Assembly: GCA_014925825.1 (NCBI GenBank)
Contig: JACGCK010000272.1
Location: 1-53,911, forward strand
DNA from: Pholiota molesta
Taxonomy: Eukaryota > Basidiomycota > Agaricomycetes > Agaricales > Strophariaceae
DNA length: 53,911 nucleotides
Direction of reading: 5' to 3'
Translations under genes and position numbers: made by a program
Shown: one piece after another, positions 33,217 through 43,532 of the stretch
Numbering within the stretch: position 1 is the stretch's first letter
How the letters are laid out: every line of letters starts with the position of its first letter
The notes under the pieces: generated by a model
Told to the model about the DNA's origin: nothing
Database searches by the model: none
Seen by the model: only the letters and a program-made list of their open reading frames with translations

Positions 33217-33787
33217 ATGTTCTTCAACACTTTCTTTACCACCATCCTCCTTGCTGCTACTGCTATCGCTGCGCCACTTAATAGTCCACAAGAGCTCATC
33301 GTCTTCAATCCGCCAATCACCTCTCCCAAGAAGTCCGTCACTTGGGCGAAAGGAACCAGACAGGTGGTCAAGTGGAGTGGGTCTCTTGTACTCGTCATTT
33401 TTTTCTGGAATTTACCCTTGAATCTTGAAACGTTAGGCACACAGAACATCCCAGCGCAAAGGGTCAATACCACAGGTGTCCTTCTACTAGGATTCATGGA
33501 GAATGGCAGTGAGAACCTCGACATTGGTGCGTAAATCAAATATGGCCAGTTTTTTCCTATCTGACACCCATATCGCACTCTCGAAGACCGCCCTTTGGCC
33601 ACCTGTTTCCCGATCAATGACGGTCATGTTACGGTGACAATACCCTCTGACGTCAAGTCAAAAGACAATTACTTCATTGTGCTTTTCGGAGACTCAGTAC
33701 GTATCACCTCCCACTGCAGGGAAGTTCAAGCACTCATAGTCTTCCTTCTGTTAGGGAAATAAATCTCCCATATTCACGATCGCCTAA
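33217..33787 (+). CDS. Kre9/Knh1-like secreted protein B
   Basis: Second member of the tandem pair. Exons 33217-33376, 33437-33526, 33587-33696 and 33755-33787. The signal peptide MFFNTFFTTILLAATAIAAP is followed by the domain: LIVFNPPITSPKKSVTWAKG, QVVKWS, NTTGVLLLGFMENGSENLDI, FPINDGHVTVTIPSDVKSKD, YFIVLFGDSGNKSPIFTIA, then stop. The first intron is a multiple of three and in frame, so retention would add 20 residues without a stop. I chose the splice because it restores the family's KW-S-TQNIPA spacing. No Ser/Thr stalk or GPI signal. Expected to be a small extracellular protein; a cell-wall role is inferred from the family only. Confidence 0.85.
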
Positions 33788-36282
33788 AGCACGTCGACGT
33801 CCCTCGTAAAAGCTCCTTGTCTTTCTGACTGCCATGTTATTTGTATCGGCTGGCTTACTGTGGACCCTATTTGTAGCATTCAACACCATAATATCACCAA
33901 CTCCATCGGTCGCTTTCTCCGTATTCGTACACCACTGCCCTTTCCTGCTTCCCTATATACTTTACTGCATGCACCCCGATAATAACAATGATCTTCGTAT
34001 ATAATCCGCACTCGTGTTTCCAGCTTGGAAATGGTCAGGCAAGTATTCTGAATTAAAGGCGACATATACACATTGGTGCTCAAGTTGGGGGCATGGTCAC
34101 CTTTTTTGGACCGTAACATCAAATAGGCGCCCATTAAAACAATACTTAAAAATAGTATCCATGCTATAACGACCGGGCTCCGATACTTTCGTGAGCGTTC
34201 GCGCCAGTTGATTTGACTCCTGCATTTCGATGCAAGGATTTACGTCGTTGCCGTTTTCCACCGTCTTGGACGCGGAATGTTGCCGAGGTACGGGGGTGGA
34301 ATTTCTCTCGAACTGACCGGCGGAAATCCAGCGGGTCTCAAGTACTAAGTATGTCCCTTCATTTTATAATATTCCCTTATTTTCAAGCCTTCGACCCGTT
34401 TCCGGTGTCGGTGTATATCAAACTACTTAACCTTGCTCAAGTCGTATGACAACTATTGATAATGATACTTATCTACAAGGACATCCATCCCTTGTAGCAG
34501 GTACTCAGTCACCGGGATCTTGAAGTATGCTGACGCCGTGATGGCCGGTGTTGCCGCCGAAACGGACTTGTGTGTGGCACGAAGTTCGAGTCGGAGACTG
34601 GAGACAGCTGGCAGCCTTGGAGATCCGGTAATAATGTATCCAACCTATCCTTCTGAGGTTCCGGGTTCGTCCTTTCGATAGTAGGCAATCCGCAGTAAGC
34701 CTACGAGCCTTTATTCCACAATTTTGGGTAGCGTATCATAGTATGGGAGGAAGTTGGTATATGTTCTACCTCTTTGGAATGATCTATACTTAGAATGAAC
34801 ACAATGCCAGCGATACCGTTGTATTCAAATCCTTGACAGGTATGTTTCGAAATGACCTGATACTCAAGTAAACAATGTCATGAAGTTCTGCCATTCAACA
34901 TTCACTGGCAATCTCTCTCAAAGATAAAATATGACGTAGATTACCCAAGATCGTATTCGCAATCTACTGCAGAGTCTAAGAGATCGGTCATGGTGCCCAG
35001 TGGCAAGGTGCCCAGTGTCAACAGCAGTCGACAACTTGATCTATAGCAAGTTTAACTTTGAAACGCCGAGTAATCGCCGTAATACAATTATCCTCCTTGG
35101 GTACAGCCTGAGGCACCCGGAGTGCCGTTGAATGACCATCGGTCTAATTAGGAAAAGTTACTGAGCAACTCGTATCTATTTTTCTACGAACAAGGACCAG
35201 CTGCAAATGATTGGCAATTGATGCTAATTGATGATTCCCAAAGCAAAGTCATAGCTATGTTAAAAGATGACACTTCTCAGCCACGTTTGAAAGATCTGAC
35301 CTTTTAACAACCTTTTAAATCCACGGACTCCCAAGGAACTTGAAGGAAGATGTTTCTAAATAATTTTAGACCTTCTTTCTCTCAAACGGCTGTTTAGCCA
35401 CAGGGTATTTCATTTAGAGCATTCGGGATTTAACCACTGGGTCCCTTACTTTCTTCAGAGAACCAGTTATCTGCGTTATCATGACGAGAGCATAATCATT
35501 GATCAGAATATTTTCATACTTACGTTTTTTTCTGTGGGGCGCATTTCTAGGCGAACGTCATATTTGTGTACAAAACCGAATCAATTCTCCTTGCTGGGCG
35601 GACTTCCGAACTGACAGTTCAATGTGTCGACGAGAAATTTGAGCTCCAAAATTAGCGGAGACCTGCATATGCTCTTGACTTCGTCGAACTTCGGAGGCGG
35701 TGGATACGAACACTGGAACTCTTGTGGTACTCACATATTTTTAGCTAGAGTGAAAATCATTCACGAAATTTCTGATTGTGTGCTTTCGAGCGCGTCTAGA
35801 GCCTGATGGGAAGATTCAAGACGCCTGAAAATTGACTGAAAATTGATAAGTTTCGTAGTAAATGTATCGATGCCAAGGTGCGGGATTCCCCATTGATCTT
35901 TTTACGGCCCGTCGCGTTCGCACAGGGGTCGTAACTGTATTCTCTTCCGAGTGATGATCAGTTGGTCAACGAACGAGAAAGGCATTTTGGGCCCACTAGT
36001 GTGGCACTCTCGGACAGACACCACCCAAGGGCCAAAGCATTCTATACTTACTTACGGTCTTCTCACATTCGTTATCCACAGATCCAATCATCCACTGAAT
36101 AATCATTGCAACTCTGGCAGAAAATAGGTACGCACCAGGTCGACATCAAGAATCCCGAAGTTGAATGGCTACCTCTTGGGGATAATGGGAGGGTTCTTAT
36201 GCCTTAACGTTTCGATGGCCCGACTTTCGAAGACCCGCGCTCTCCCAACGTTTTCCTACCAGCACTTGGCAAACTGTCAGCA
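33788..36282. other. Long intergenic region, no gene recognised
   Basis: 2.5 kb, mostly AT-rich. Scattered short open frames (34213-34449, 35624-35806) show no family resemblance. The last 250 bp are the probable promoter of the permease gene. Confidence 0.5.
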
Positions 36283-38479
36283 ATGGAACTCGAGAAAGGC
36301 AACGTACCTCGAACCAAGGATGAAGAGTTACTGGCGACGTTGGGATACAAGCAGGAGTTCAAGCGAGAATTCTCTTGGTTCGAGTTGCTGGCACTCGCCT
36401 TCAGTATCATTGGGATAGTTCAATCAATCGCGTGCGTTCTTTTCCGTCGTCTGTGTCTTTGAGTTCGCAAATCTAATTGCATGCAAACAGATCTGTCCTT
36501 GTGTACTCTATTCCTTATGGCGGTCCAGTGGCAATGGTCTGGGGTGTACGTTTCCAGTCCAATGTTCGACTTTTCCAGCACTTACCACTTCGTGTTGATC
36601 TTGCTTCTAGTGGGTAGTGTGTAGCTTTTTCCTGATGACGATCGCTTTGTCTATTGCCGAACTTGCTTCCGCTGCACCAACATCTGGCGGTTTGTATTAT
36701 TGGACCTTCAAATTCTCCTCAAAGAGATACAGGAGAATTTTGTGTTGGCTCGTTGGCTGTGAGTAACCTTTCGGATACCGCAAATGATTGGAACATTAGC
36801 TAAATAACTTGTTATAGACAGCAATAGCATTGGGTACATTTCGGCTTTTGCATCTGCTGACTATGCAACCGCGCTCCAAATATACGCCGCGGTCACGATT
36901 GGGACTAATGGTGCATTCATTCCGACGACCGGTCAAATTTAGTAAGTTTCATACGTATATCTGCTTAGCATAGGATGCTAATACTTGCCGTAAACCAGTG
37001 GCTTATTCTGCGGGATCGTCATATTCCATGCCATGCTTTCCAGTATGGCGACAAAATTCATTGCTCGGCTTCAAGTATTTTATATGGCCCTCAATATCCT
37101 GTAAGTAATATTTGCTCCTTCGTACACGATGATGTAGCTCATGATTTTATTCCAGAATCTTCGTTGGTTTGTTGATTGCGCTACCTGTTGCCACGCCTCC
37201 AGAATTCAAGAACTCGGCCAGCTATGTCTTCGGACACTTCGAGAACTGTACGTATGATCTTTCCTATACGCAGCTTTTCTCTGATGAAATGTTTATTTTT
37301 CAGTGTCTCTCTGGCCAAGCGGATTTGCATTCCTTCTGTCTTTCCTAGCCCCGGCATGGGTTGTCGGCGGTACCGATTCCAGTGTACATATCAGCGAGGA
37401 GGTCAAAAACGCCAACGTCGCTGTGCCACGAGCTATTATTCTATCTACTGCTCTGGGCTGCACGTTTGGGTGGGGTACGTGCATAATTACACCATATGAA
37501 ATCTCAATCTGACCTGGAAACCTATAGCCTTTATCATCTCCGTTGCATTCAATATGGGCACCGATATGTTATCCATTCTTGATAACCCCATTGGCCAACC
37601 CATGGCTACGGTATGTTTGCTTCCTCCTACAGCTGCTACGAACGTCTCCTAAAACGACAAATAAGATTATTTTGAACAGTCTGGGCTTCAAGGGGACCCT
37701 GGCTGTCTGGAGCTTGATTATCATTACCATGTAAGTCTCATCTCGTATTGCTTGGTCTCAGCTTGTACTTAGCTTTACGACAGCAATATGGCATCCATGA
37801 ACGTCGTACGTACATATCCGGCTCAAATCATTAAGTATCAAACTCATTCACGCCTCATTGCAGCTCGTGGCCACTTCTCGCCAGATATTCGCCTTCTCTC
37901 GCGATGGAGCACTCCCCTTGTCGAAATATCTGTACCGCATTAACTCGTTCACTGGCACGCCCGTTATCTCCGTCATGTTCTGTGCTACGGGTGCTATGCT
38001 TCTCGGACTTCTCTCCTTCGCCGGCCCTGCCGCGATTGGCGCCATCTTCACCATGGGTGTCGTCTGCACTTACATCGCATATACTATCCCCATCGCCGCT
38101 CGCCACCTCGGAGGCCAGAATTTCACTGCTGGACCTTTCAACCTTGGTAGACTGGTAAGATTTACATTGATTAAGCCGCAAGGCAGCTGCTAAATTTGTT
38201 TCCCAGGCCCCATTTGTCGCCTTCACGGCTGTGGGATTCATGTGCATGATGATCGTTGTTCTGATCTTCCCCTCAGAGAATGCCCCCACCGCCCAGACTA
38301 TGAACTACACAGTGGTTGTCGTCGGTGGAATCCTTTCCCTCAGCATAGCCTACTACTTCCTGCCAGTCATCGGCGGAAGGCATTGGTTCACTGGACCTGT
38401 CCGCACTGTAGACGACCCCGCATCGCTCAAAGGCAGCGACACGCTGTCAGAGAAAGACAGCGAGCACCTCCAAAATTGA
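36283..38479 (+). CDS. Amino-acid/GABA/choline permease, APC superfamily
   Basis: Twelve-span transporter of the fungal amino acid/choline transporter family (yeast Uga4/Hnm1 relatives), importing amino acids, GABA or choline with protons at the plasma membrane. From ATG 36283 it reads MELEKGNVPRTKDEELLATL, FSWFELLALAFSIIGIVQSI, IPYGGPVAMVWGWVVC, SIAELASAAPTSGGLYYWT, APAWVVGGTDSSVHISEEV, NVAVPRAIILSTALGCTFGW, FNMGTDMLSILDNPIGQPMA, ATSRQIFAFSRDGALPLSKY and a short acidic tail to TGA 38477-38479. About eleven short GT-AG introns (first three near 36432-36490, 36546-36610, 36761-36820) join in phase. The signature stretches of the family, E-L-x-SA-P-T-SGGLYYW and SSVHISEE, are present. Substrate cannot be decided. 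No frame break seen. Confidence 0.9.
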
Positions 38480-39238
38480 GTTTGCATCTGATTCCCATGA
38501 CCTCGTCATCATATTATTAGTCTATTAAACACACAGTTGACAGCTGTGTCTGTACATGTACTGTTACGATTTATCTATGAGCGACTACGACTCATGAACG
38601 CATGTCTTTGAGCATCGCTCATGCATGACAGATGAAGAACCTAATTTTGTTGTTTTACTTTTTGCATTGTAATGGATGTTGTTATTCACGACCCGTTCTT
38701 CTCCCAAAAGTTTGTCTTTGGAATAAGCCTAAGGTACGGCATCCATTGATAAATCGTGTCTTCAATGATAATGTAACCCACACGTCGCTTCGACAATCGG
38801 CAGTCTATGCTTAGTTCTATGTATCAAATCCTACCGGCCTGATATACATCGCGCTGCGCACTCAAAATTCTGGGCAGGTTCCTCCCATCGTTGCAGATCG
38901 TTGCTCACGCCCGCTACGACAGGCTAGATGGACAAACATACAGCCAGTTTGTTACCTTGTGATAACTCCTGCTGGGGTTCCCATTCCCACTCCCGAACGA
39001 ACGGGGTCAGGCTATTTTTTTGCCTATCAGCTTCTATCAGACTGTTACATACCTCAGGTACGTGGGCTATCTGAACTTCTTGCCCTAGGTCTATCTTTGC
39101 TTCCTGTGTTCTGGAGTAGCGGCACGCCGTCGGCAAGTGCCTGATACAGTCCGGATATGGCAGGTAGAAGTGGCATCAAAGTGTAAATCCTGACGCACAC
39201 AAAGCTTGACCCACGCAGCAGCTGCGGGAGACATTGTG
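38480..39238. other. Intergenic, start of the accessory region
   Basis: No gene recognised. From here rightward ordinary genes stop and broken copies and repeats begin. Confidence 0.5.
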
Positions 39239-39485
39239 CTTCAGCTAAATAACTTCGCGAAGAAAGCGAGCCTCGTCAAGCTCAACTGGCCTAGCCCCTC
39301 ACAACCCAAATGCCTAGCACAGTAGAGATATCATTGACAATCGCAGTGCCCAACTCACTGAGGCCGCGTGCTGGGACTATGGCGCCCCGCTCGCCGACGT
39401 CCGTCGCCTGGAAGAGATGAAGTACGGATACAACTGGCGCATGCACAAGGAACAGCTATATTTTGAGCTCCCACAGCTTACAATT
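39239..39485 (+). pseudogene. Relic of an epoxide hydrolase N-terminal domain
   Basis: A short stretch matches the EHN domain found before the alpha/beta-hydrolase core of epoxide hydrolases: NNFAKKASLVKL (39248-39283), then, after a gap that could be an intron ending gcag at 39346, AQLTEAACWDYGAPLADVRR, followed by YGYNWR and FELPQL. No catalytic hydrolase domain follows; the next sequence is AT-rich and non-coding. No start codon in the right place was found. A gene fragment is the simplest reading. Confidence 0.55.
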
Positions 39486-39956
39486 TTTCTTCAAGGGCCA
39501 GGAAGTTTCCTCAGTTCGTATAATTAATTCTATGTGATATTTCTCATAGAGTTATAATTAGTCTATATTGAAAAATTTTCAGTCAAAATTGCTACCTACC
39601 TAGACCTCATCGTTTTAATTAATCCTACCATCTGTAATAAATCATTTTCCGCTTCAAGATGGCTCAGATTAGAACCTTAGGCTTCTTGCTCGAGGTGCCA
39701 CATGTGCTCACTGCTGGAGGTGATCATTGTTCCATGTAAAGACAGCCCGGAGAAACTATATTTTGAACGCGTTGCATAGGCTGTTCCAAAAAAATCTACG
39801 GGAACAGCCTTGGAACCTGTTCACAATAGGCTGTTTCGAAAAAGCAGTGGCTCGGGCAACGATGCTTTTACATCAAGTCTCTGCTGCGATTCCCGGTCGT
39901 CCTACCTTTTCTCCCGCACTCAGACCTCACTAACCAAAGCTTCGGGTCCATCAATG

Positions 39957-40810
39957 ACTACTAATGCCACCTCCAGTGATTTCCCGACATATAACTGGAA
40001 AGCCGAGCCCGAATTCCGTGGAACATCTTCTATCCTTTCCGCATGTGTCAGTCAAGTGTCAGTACCCTCGCCTTCTGCGTTTGGAGCGCCATACATGTCG
40101 ACATACCGAAGAACAGACAGTCAAGATCCGTGATAGGAAAATTGGGATGGCTCAGTGTCGGGATGTTGGTTCCAGAGCTGTTTGTTTTTATTGCCTATAG
40201 GCAACGGGACTCAGCATCCTGGCTCGTGGGTCAGGCGCACCGTTATCTGCCAGTGTTCGTTGTGACACCTCGCAGTGCAAATGATCAGCATCCTCAGGCT
40301 GTCCTTGTTCGATATCCACTGGTGGTCTGGCGGAGAATCACGAGTCTCTTCTGGGTCAATCCCAGTGTTGATAGTCCAGAGGTATTATAATATCCAGTTA
40401 TTTATTTCAAGCCATTCTGTGCTAATTCTCAACTTTGGGGTATTGAGTCAGGTGAGGATTATATCCTCTCAATGTTCAAGAATAGATCGATTCCACAACG
40501 CCAACATCCCTGGACTCTCGTACATGGCTTCTACGCCTCGATGGGTGGTTTTGTCATCGAAACGGTGGACGAAAATGACATGAATTCAAGTCCATTTCTT
40601 CCTGAATCAGATTCAGGCACTTGCGCAGTGCTGACTCCGCAAGGCATTGCATTCGTCATGGAGCACGATCCAGATCTCCTTCCTGACCTGTCCGAAGACT
40701 CGATCTTGGATCACAGTAAAGCAGATGGATTTGCGAAATTAATTCAGCTCGGCCAAGCTGCGTGGTTTTGCTTGCACTGCATAACCCCAGGTAGCGACGT
40801 ACCACAGTAA
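39957..40810 (+). pseudogene. Truncated agaricomycete multi-pass membrane protein
   Basis: Pieces of a large uncharacterised agaricomycete membrane-protein family are recognisable in order: FRGTSSILSACV, STLAFCVWSAIHVDIP, IGKLGWLSVGMLVPELFVF, PWTLVHGFYASMGGFVIE, LLPDLSEDSILDHSKADGFA and LGQAAWFCLHCI. The first two pieces are in different frames because of an 11-bp tandem duplication at 40045-40062. The family normally continues with several more membrane helices, but the coding sequence ends at 40810, just before the repeat array. So this is a broken copy, probably truncated by the rearrangement that placed the repeats. Confidence 0.6.
40045..40062. repeat. 11-bp direct duplication in the membrane-gene relic
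   Basis: gtgtcag-tcaa-gtgtcag: a 7-bp word repeated at an 11-bp offset. Removing one 11-bp unit joins the two conserved pieces in frame, so the duplication is the frameshifting event. Confidence 0.6.
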
Positions 40811-40929
40811 CGTGCAATGCGTTCCACCGACATGATACACTGTACCGTGTCATGCGGAGCCACCAAATGTCGGTGGGTCGGTGGAATTTGTAAACCGTAT
40901 AAGGAAGGTATTTGGAGGGTGTTGATTGG

Positions 40930-42720
40930 CTGAGGGGCCACCACAGCCAACGACAGCACCGGAGGCAGTGGGGGGATCAGCCAGTGGTCGGGCGACCGGG
41001 AAAACATAGGGGGGCACAGGCGCATCTGGGAGCAGATCAAGGACCGGGTGCAGGTAGGGTGCCACAGCCAAAAAAAAAAAATCGCCGGCCACCTGGGACC
41101 GAGCGCCACAGCGGCAGCACCGCGGGGGGAGCGGGGATCAGCCAGTGGTCGGGCGACCGGGAAAACGCAGGGGGGCACATCTGGGGAGCAGATCGAGCAC
41201 CGGGTGCAGGTAGGGTCCCACAGCCAAAAACAAAATTGCCGGCCACCTGCGACCGAGCGTTCGAAAATTCACAAAAAAGCGCTGGCCACATTGTAGCGTA
41301 AATTGCCAGCCACCTGGGACCGAGCATTTGAAAATTCACACAAAAGTGCCGGCCACATCTGGGGAGCAGATCGAGCACCAGGCGCAGGTGGGGTGCCACC
41401 ACCACAAAAGAAATTGCCGGCCACCTGGGACCGAGCATCTGAAAATTCATAAAAAAGCGCCGGCCCCATTGTAGTGAGCGTCGGAAAATTAGTGAAAAAG
41501 AAATCGCCGGCCATCTGGGACCGAGCATTCGAAAATTCACAAAAAATTGCCGGCCACCTGGGACTGAGCGTTTGTAAATTCACAAAAAAGTGCTGGCCAC
41601 ATTGTAGCATAAATTGCCGGCCACCTGGGACCGAGCATCTGAAAATTCACCAAAAAGTGCCGGCCACATTGTAGCGAGCGTCCAAAAATTAGTGCTCCAA
41701 CCGAAAAAGAGCTGCATCATGGCTTGTCAGCCATCATCCTTCTCCACACCAGTGTCTTAAGCAGGCAACACTACCGAGAGCAATTTACTTCCCATGAGAC
41801 CATGAAAATGCAGGGGGCGTGGGCACATGTGGGTAGCGGATCGAGCACTGAAATTTCACAAAACAATCGCCGGCCACCTGGGACCGAGCATCTGAAAATT
41901 CACCAAAAAGTGCCGGCCACATTGTAGCGAGCGTCGGAAAATTAGTGCTCCAACCGAAAAAGAGCTGCATCATGGCTTGTCAGCCATCATCCTTCTCCAC
42001 ACCAGTGTCTCAAGCAGGCAACACTACCGAGAGCAATCTACTTCCCACAAGACCATGAAAATGCAGGAGGCATGGGCACATGTGGGTAGCGGATCGAGCA
42101 CTGAAATTTCACAAAACACTCGCCGGCCACCTGGGACCGAGCATCTGAAAATTCAAAAAAAAGTGCCGGCCACATTGTAGTGAGCGTCAGAAAATTAGTG
42201 AAAAAGAAATCGCCGGCCATCTGGGACCGAGCATTTGAAAATTCACACAAAATTGCCAGCCACCTGGGACTGAGCGTTTGTAAATTCACAAAAAAGTGCT
42301 GGCCACATTGTAGCATAAATTGCCAGCCACCTGGGACCGAGCGTCTGAAAATTCACCAAAAAGTGCCGGCCACATTGTAGCGAGCGTCCAAAAATTAGTG
42401 CTCCAACCGAAAAAGAGCTGCATGATGGCTTGTCAGCCATCATCCTTCTCCACACCAGTGTCTCAAGCAGGCAACACTACCGAGAGCAATCTACTTCCCA
42501 CAAGACCATGAAAATGCAGGAGGCATGGGCACATGTGGGTAGCAGATCAGAAAAAGAGCGCCAGCCACATTGGACCGAGCATCTGAAAATTAGTGCCACC
42601 CATGCAATCACCGGCGACACTGGACCAAGCATCTCAAAATCCATGCCATTGACCAAAAAATAATCGCTGGCGACATTGGACCGAGCATCTGGAAATTGGT
42701 GCCATGACCGGAATTCATGA
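40930..42720. repeat. Nested repeat array with about 24 GCCGGCCAC-type units
   Basis: A 1.8 kb array. The basic unit is about 43 bp: GCCGGCCACCTGGGACCGAG, then catctgaaaattcacaaaaa, then g or gt. It alternates with a second form in which the core is followed by attgtagcgagcg. About 24 cores can be counted between 41080 and 42680, diverging at the right end (accggcgacactgg). At the left end a different unit of about 160 bp (gatcagccagtggtcgggcg) occurs twice, near 40975 and 41136. The core contains the palindrome GCCGGC. Long open frames across it are a by-product of the periodicity, not genes. Confidence 0.85.
41476..42545. repeat. Higher-order duplications inside the array (253 bp and 706 bp)
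   Basis: The segment starting attagtgctccaaccg occurs at about 41688, 41941 and 42394 (offsets 253 and 453). The whole block 41476-41840 recurs at 42182-42546 with an offset of 706 bp and only a few differences. This indicates recent unequal exchange or replication slippage. Confidence 0.8.
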
Positions 42721-42775
42721 AAACATGCATTCATTCAGAATTTCAGAATACAAATGAACTCTAGATATAGCCATC

Positions 42776-43346
42776 TCATTTTCCATTCAAATCTCTGAGG
42801 AGGTCCTCTAGTTGGTTGTCGATACTTTTGATCGCCTTGTACGCACCATCAGAGACTTTCAGGTGTTCAACTTGAGCCATATATAGTCGGTGAGCGGCGT
42901 CTTTGTACGAGATCCCAAACTTGTGTTGGAGAGCGACGACGGCCCCATGCCCACTGAGCAATTCCTGTTCGGTGAGTGGCTGATTATCTCTTTAGCATGA
43001 AATTTCAGCTAAACCGCAATGTTTCTTACTGGGTCTGGTGGATATAGAATATGGCCCTCCCCAATAATTTCAAATGGGGAGTCCTGAGTTTGTAGCGGCT
43101 GTGTTCTCGGGTTAGATTACTTGTCAAAACTACCGCTGATAAGCTCACACATACAGCTGCAGGTGCCTTTGGAACACCGAGCGCTACTCTCATCTGCCAG
43201 GCGTCGAACTCTTGCTGCAGGGCCGGAAGAAGGAAGTCTGGGACGAGGTACTCCTTGTCGTCGGGGCCAGTTGCAACACTAAACCCATTGGGGACTGTTG
43301 GGAGTACAATCCCAGGAGCAGAGTTTTGTGCATTTTTTTTTGCCAT
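42776..43346 (-). CDS. Small conserved protein of the accessory block (gene A)
   Basis: Three exons, 43346-43155, 43098-43030 and 42979-42776, join in phase 0 throughout and encode about 154 residues. The N-terminus (MAKKNAQNSAPGIVLPTVPN) leads to YLVPDFLLPALQQEFDAW. The C-terminal half reads LTEQELLSGHGAVVALQHKF, GISYKDAAHRLYMAQVEHLK and ends with a short helix (IDNQLEDLLRDLNGK). I recognise the GISYKDAxHRLYMA motif as recurrent in agaricomycete accessory genes, but know no function. No membrane segment or signal peptide. It faces gene B across a 186-bp divergent promoter, so the two may be co-regulated. Intact. Confidence 0.7.
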
Positions 43347-43532
43347 GTTGGTGTTGCACTGACTTATCTGATGAGCCAAGTGCCCACACGATTGAGTACT
43401 ATGTGCGCATATTTACTAATTACATCAGCACATCATGTGATGGATGTTGACCTTGATCGTTGAATTCGTGGGTTCTTTCATCAACCCACTAAACCTCACC
43501 CGCTCCCTCAGCCTCCGGTTCCGCTTCTTATC

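Noticed and set aside
41037..41610. Long minus-strand open frames across the repeat array (167 and 113 codons)
   Set aside because: They repeat the same peptide words because the DNA is periodic with a 43-bp unit; there is no domain, and starts and stops fall at repeat edges.
40921..42720. Repeat array as a CRISPR
   Set aside because: Eukaryotic context, units nearly contiguous, no unique spacers of constant length and no cas genes.
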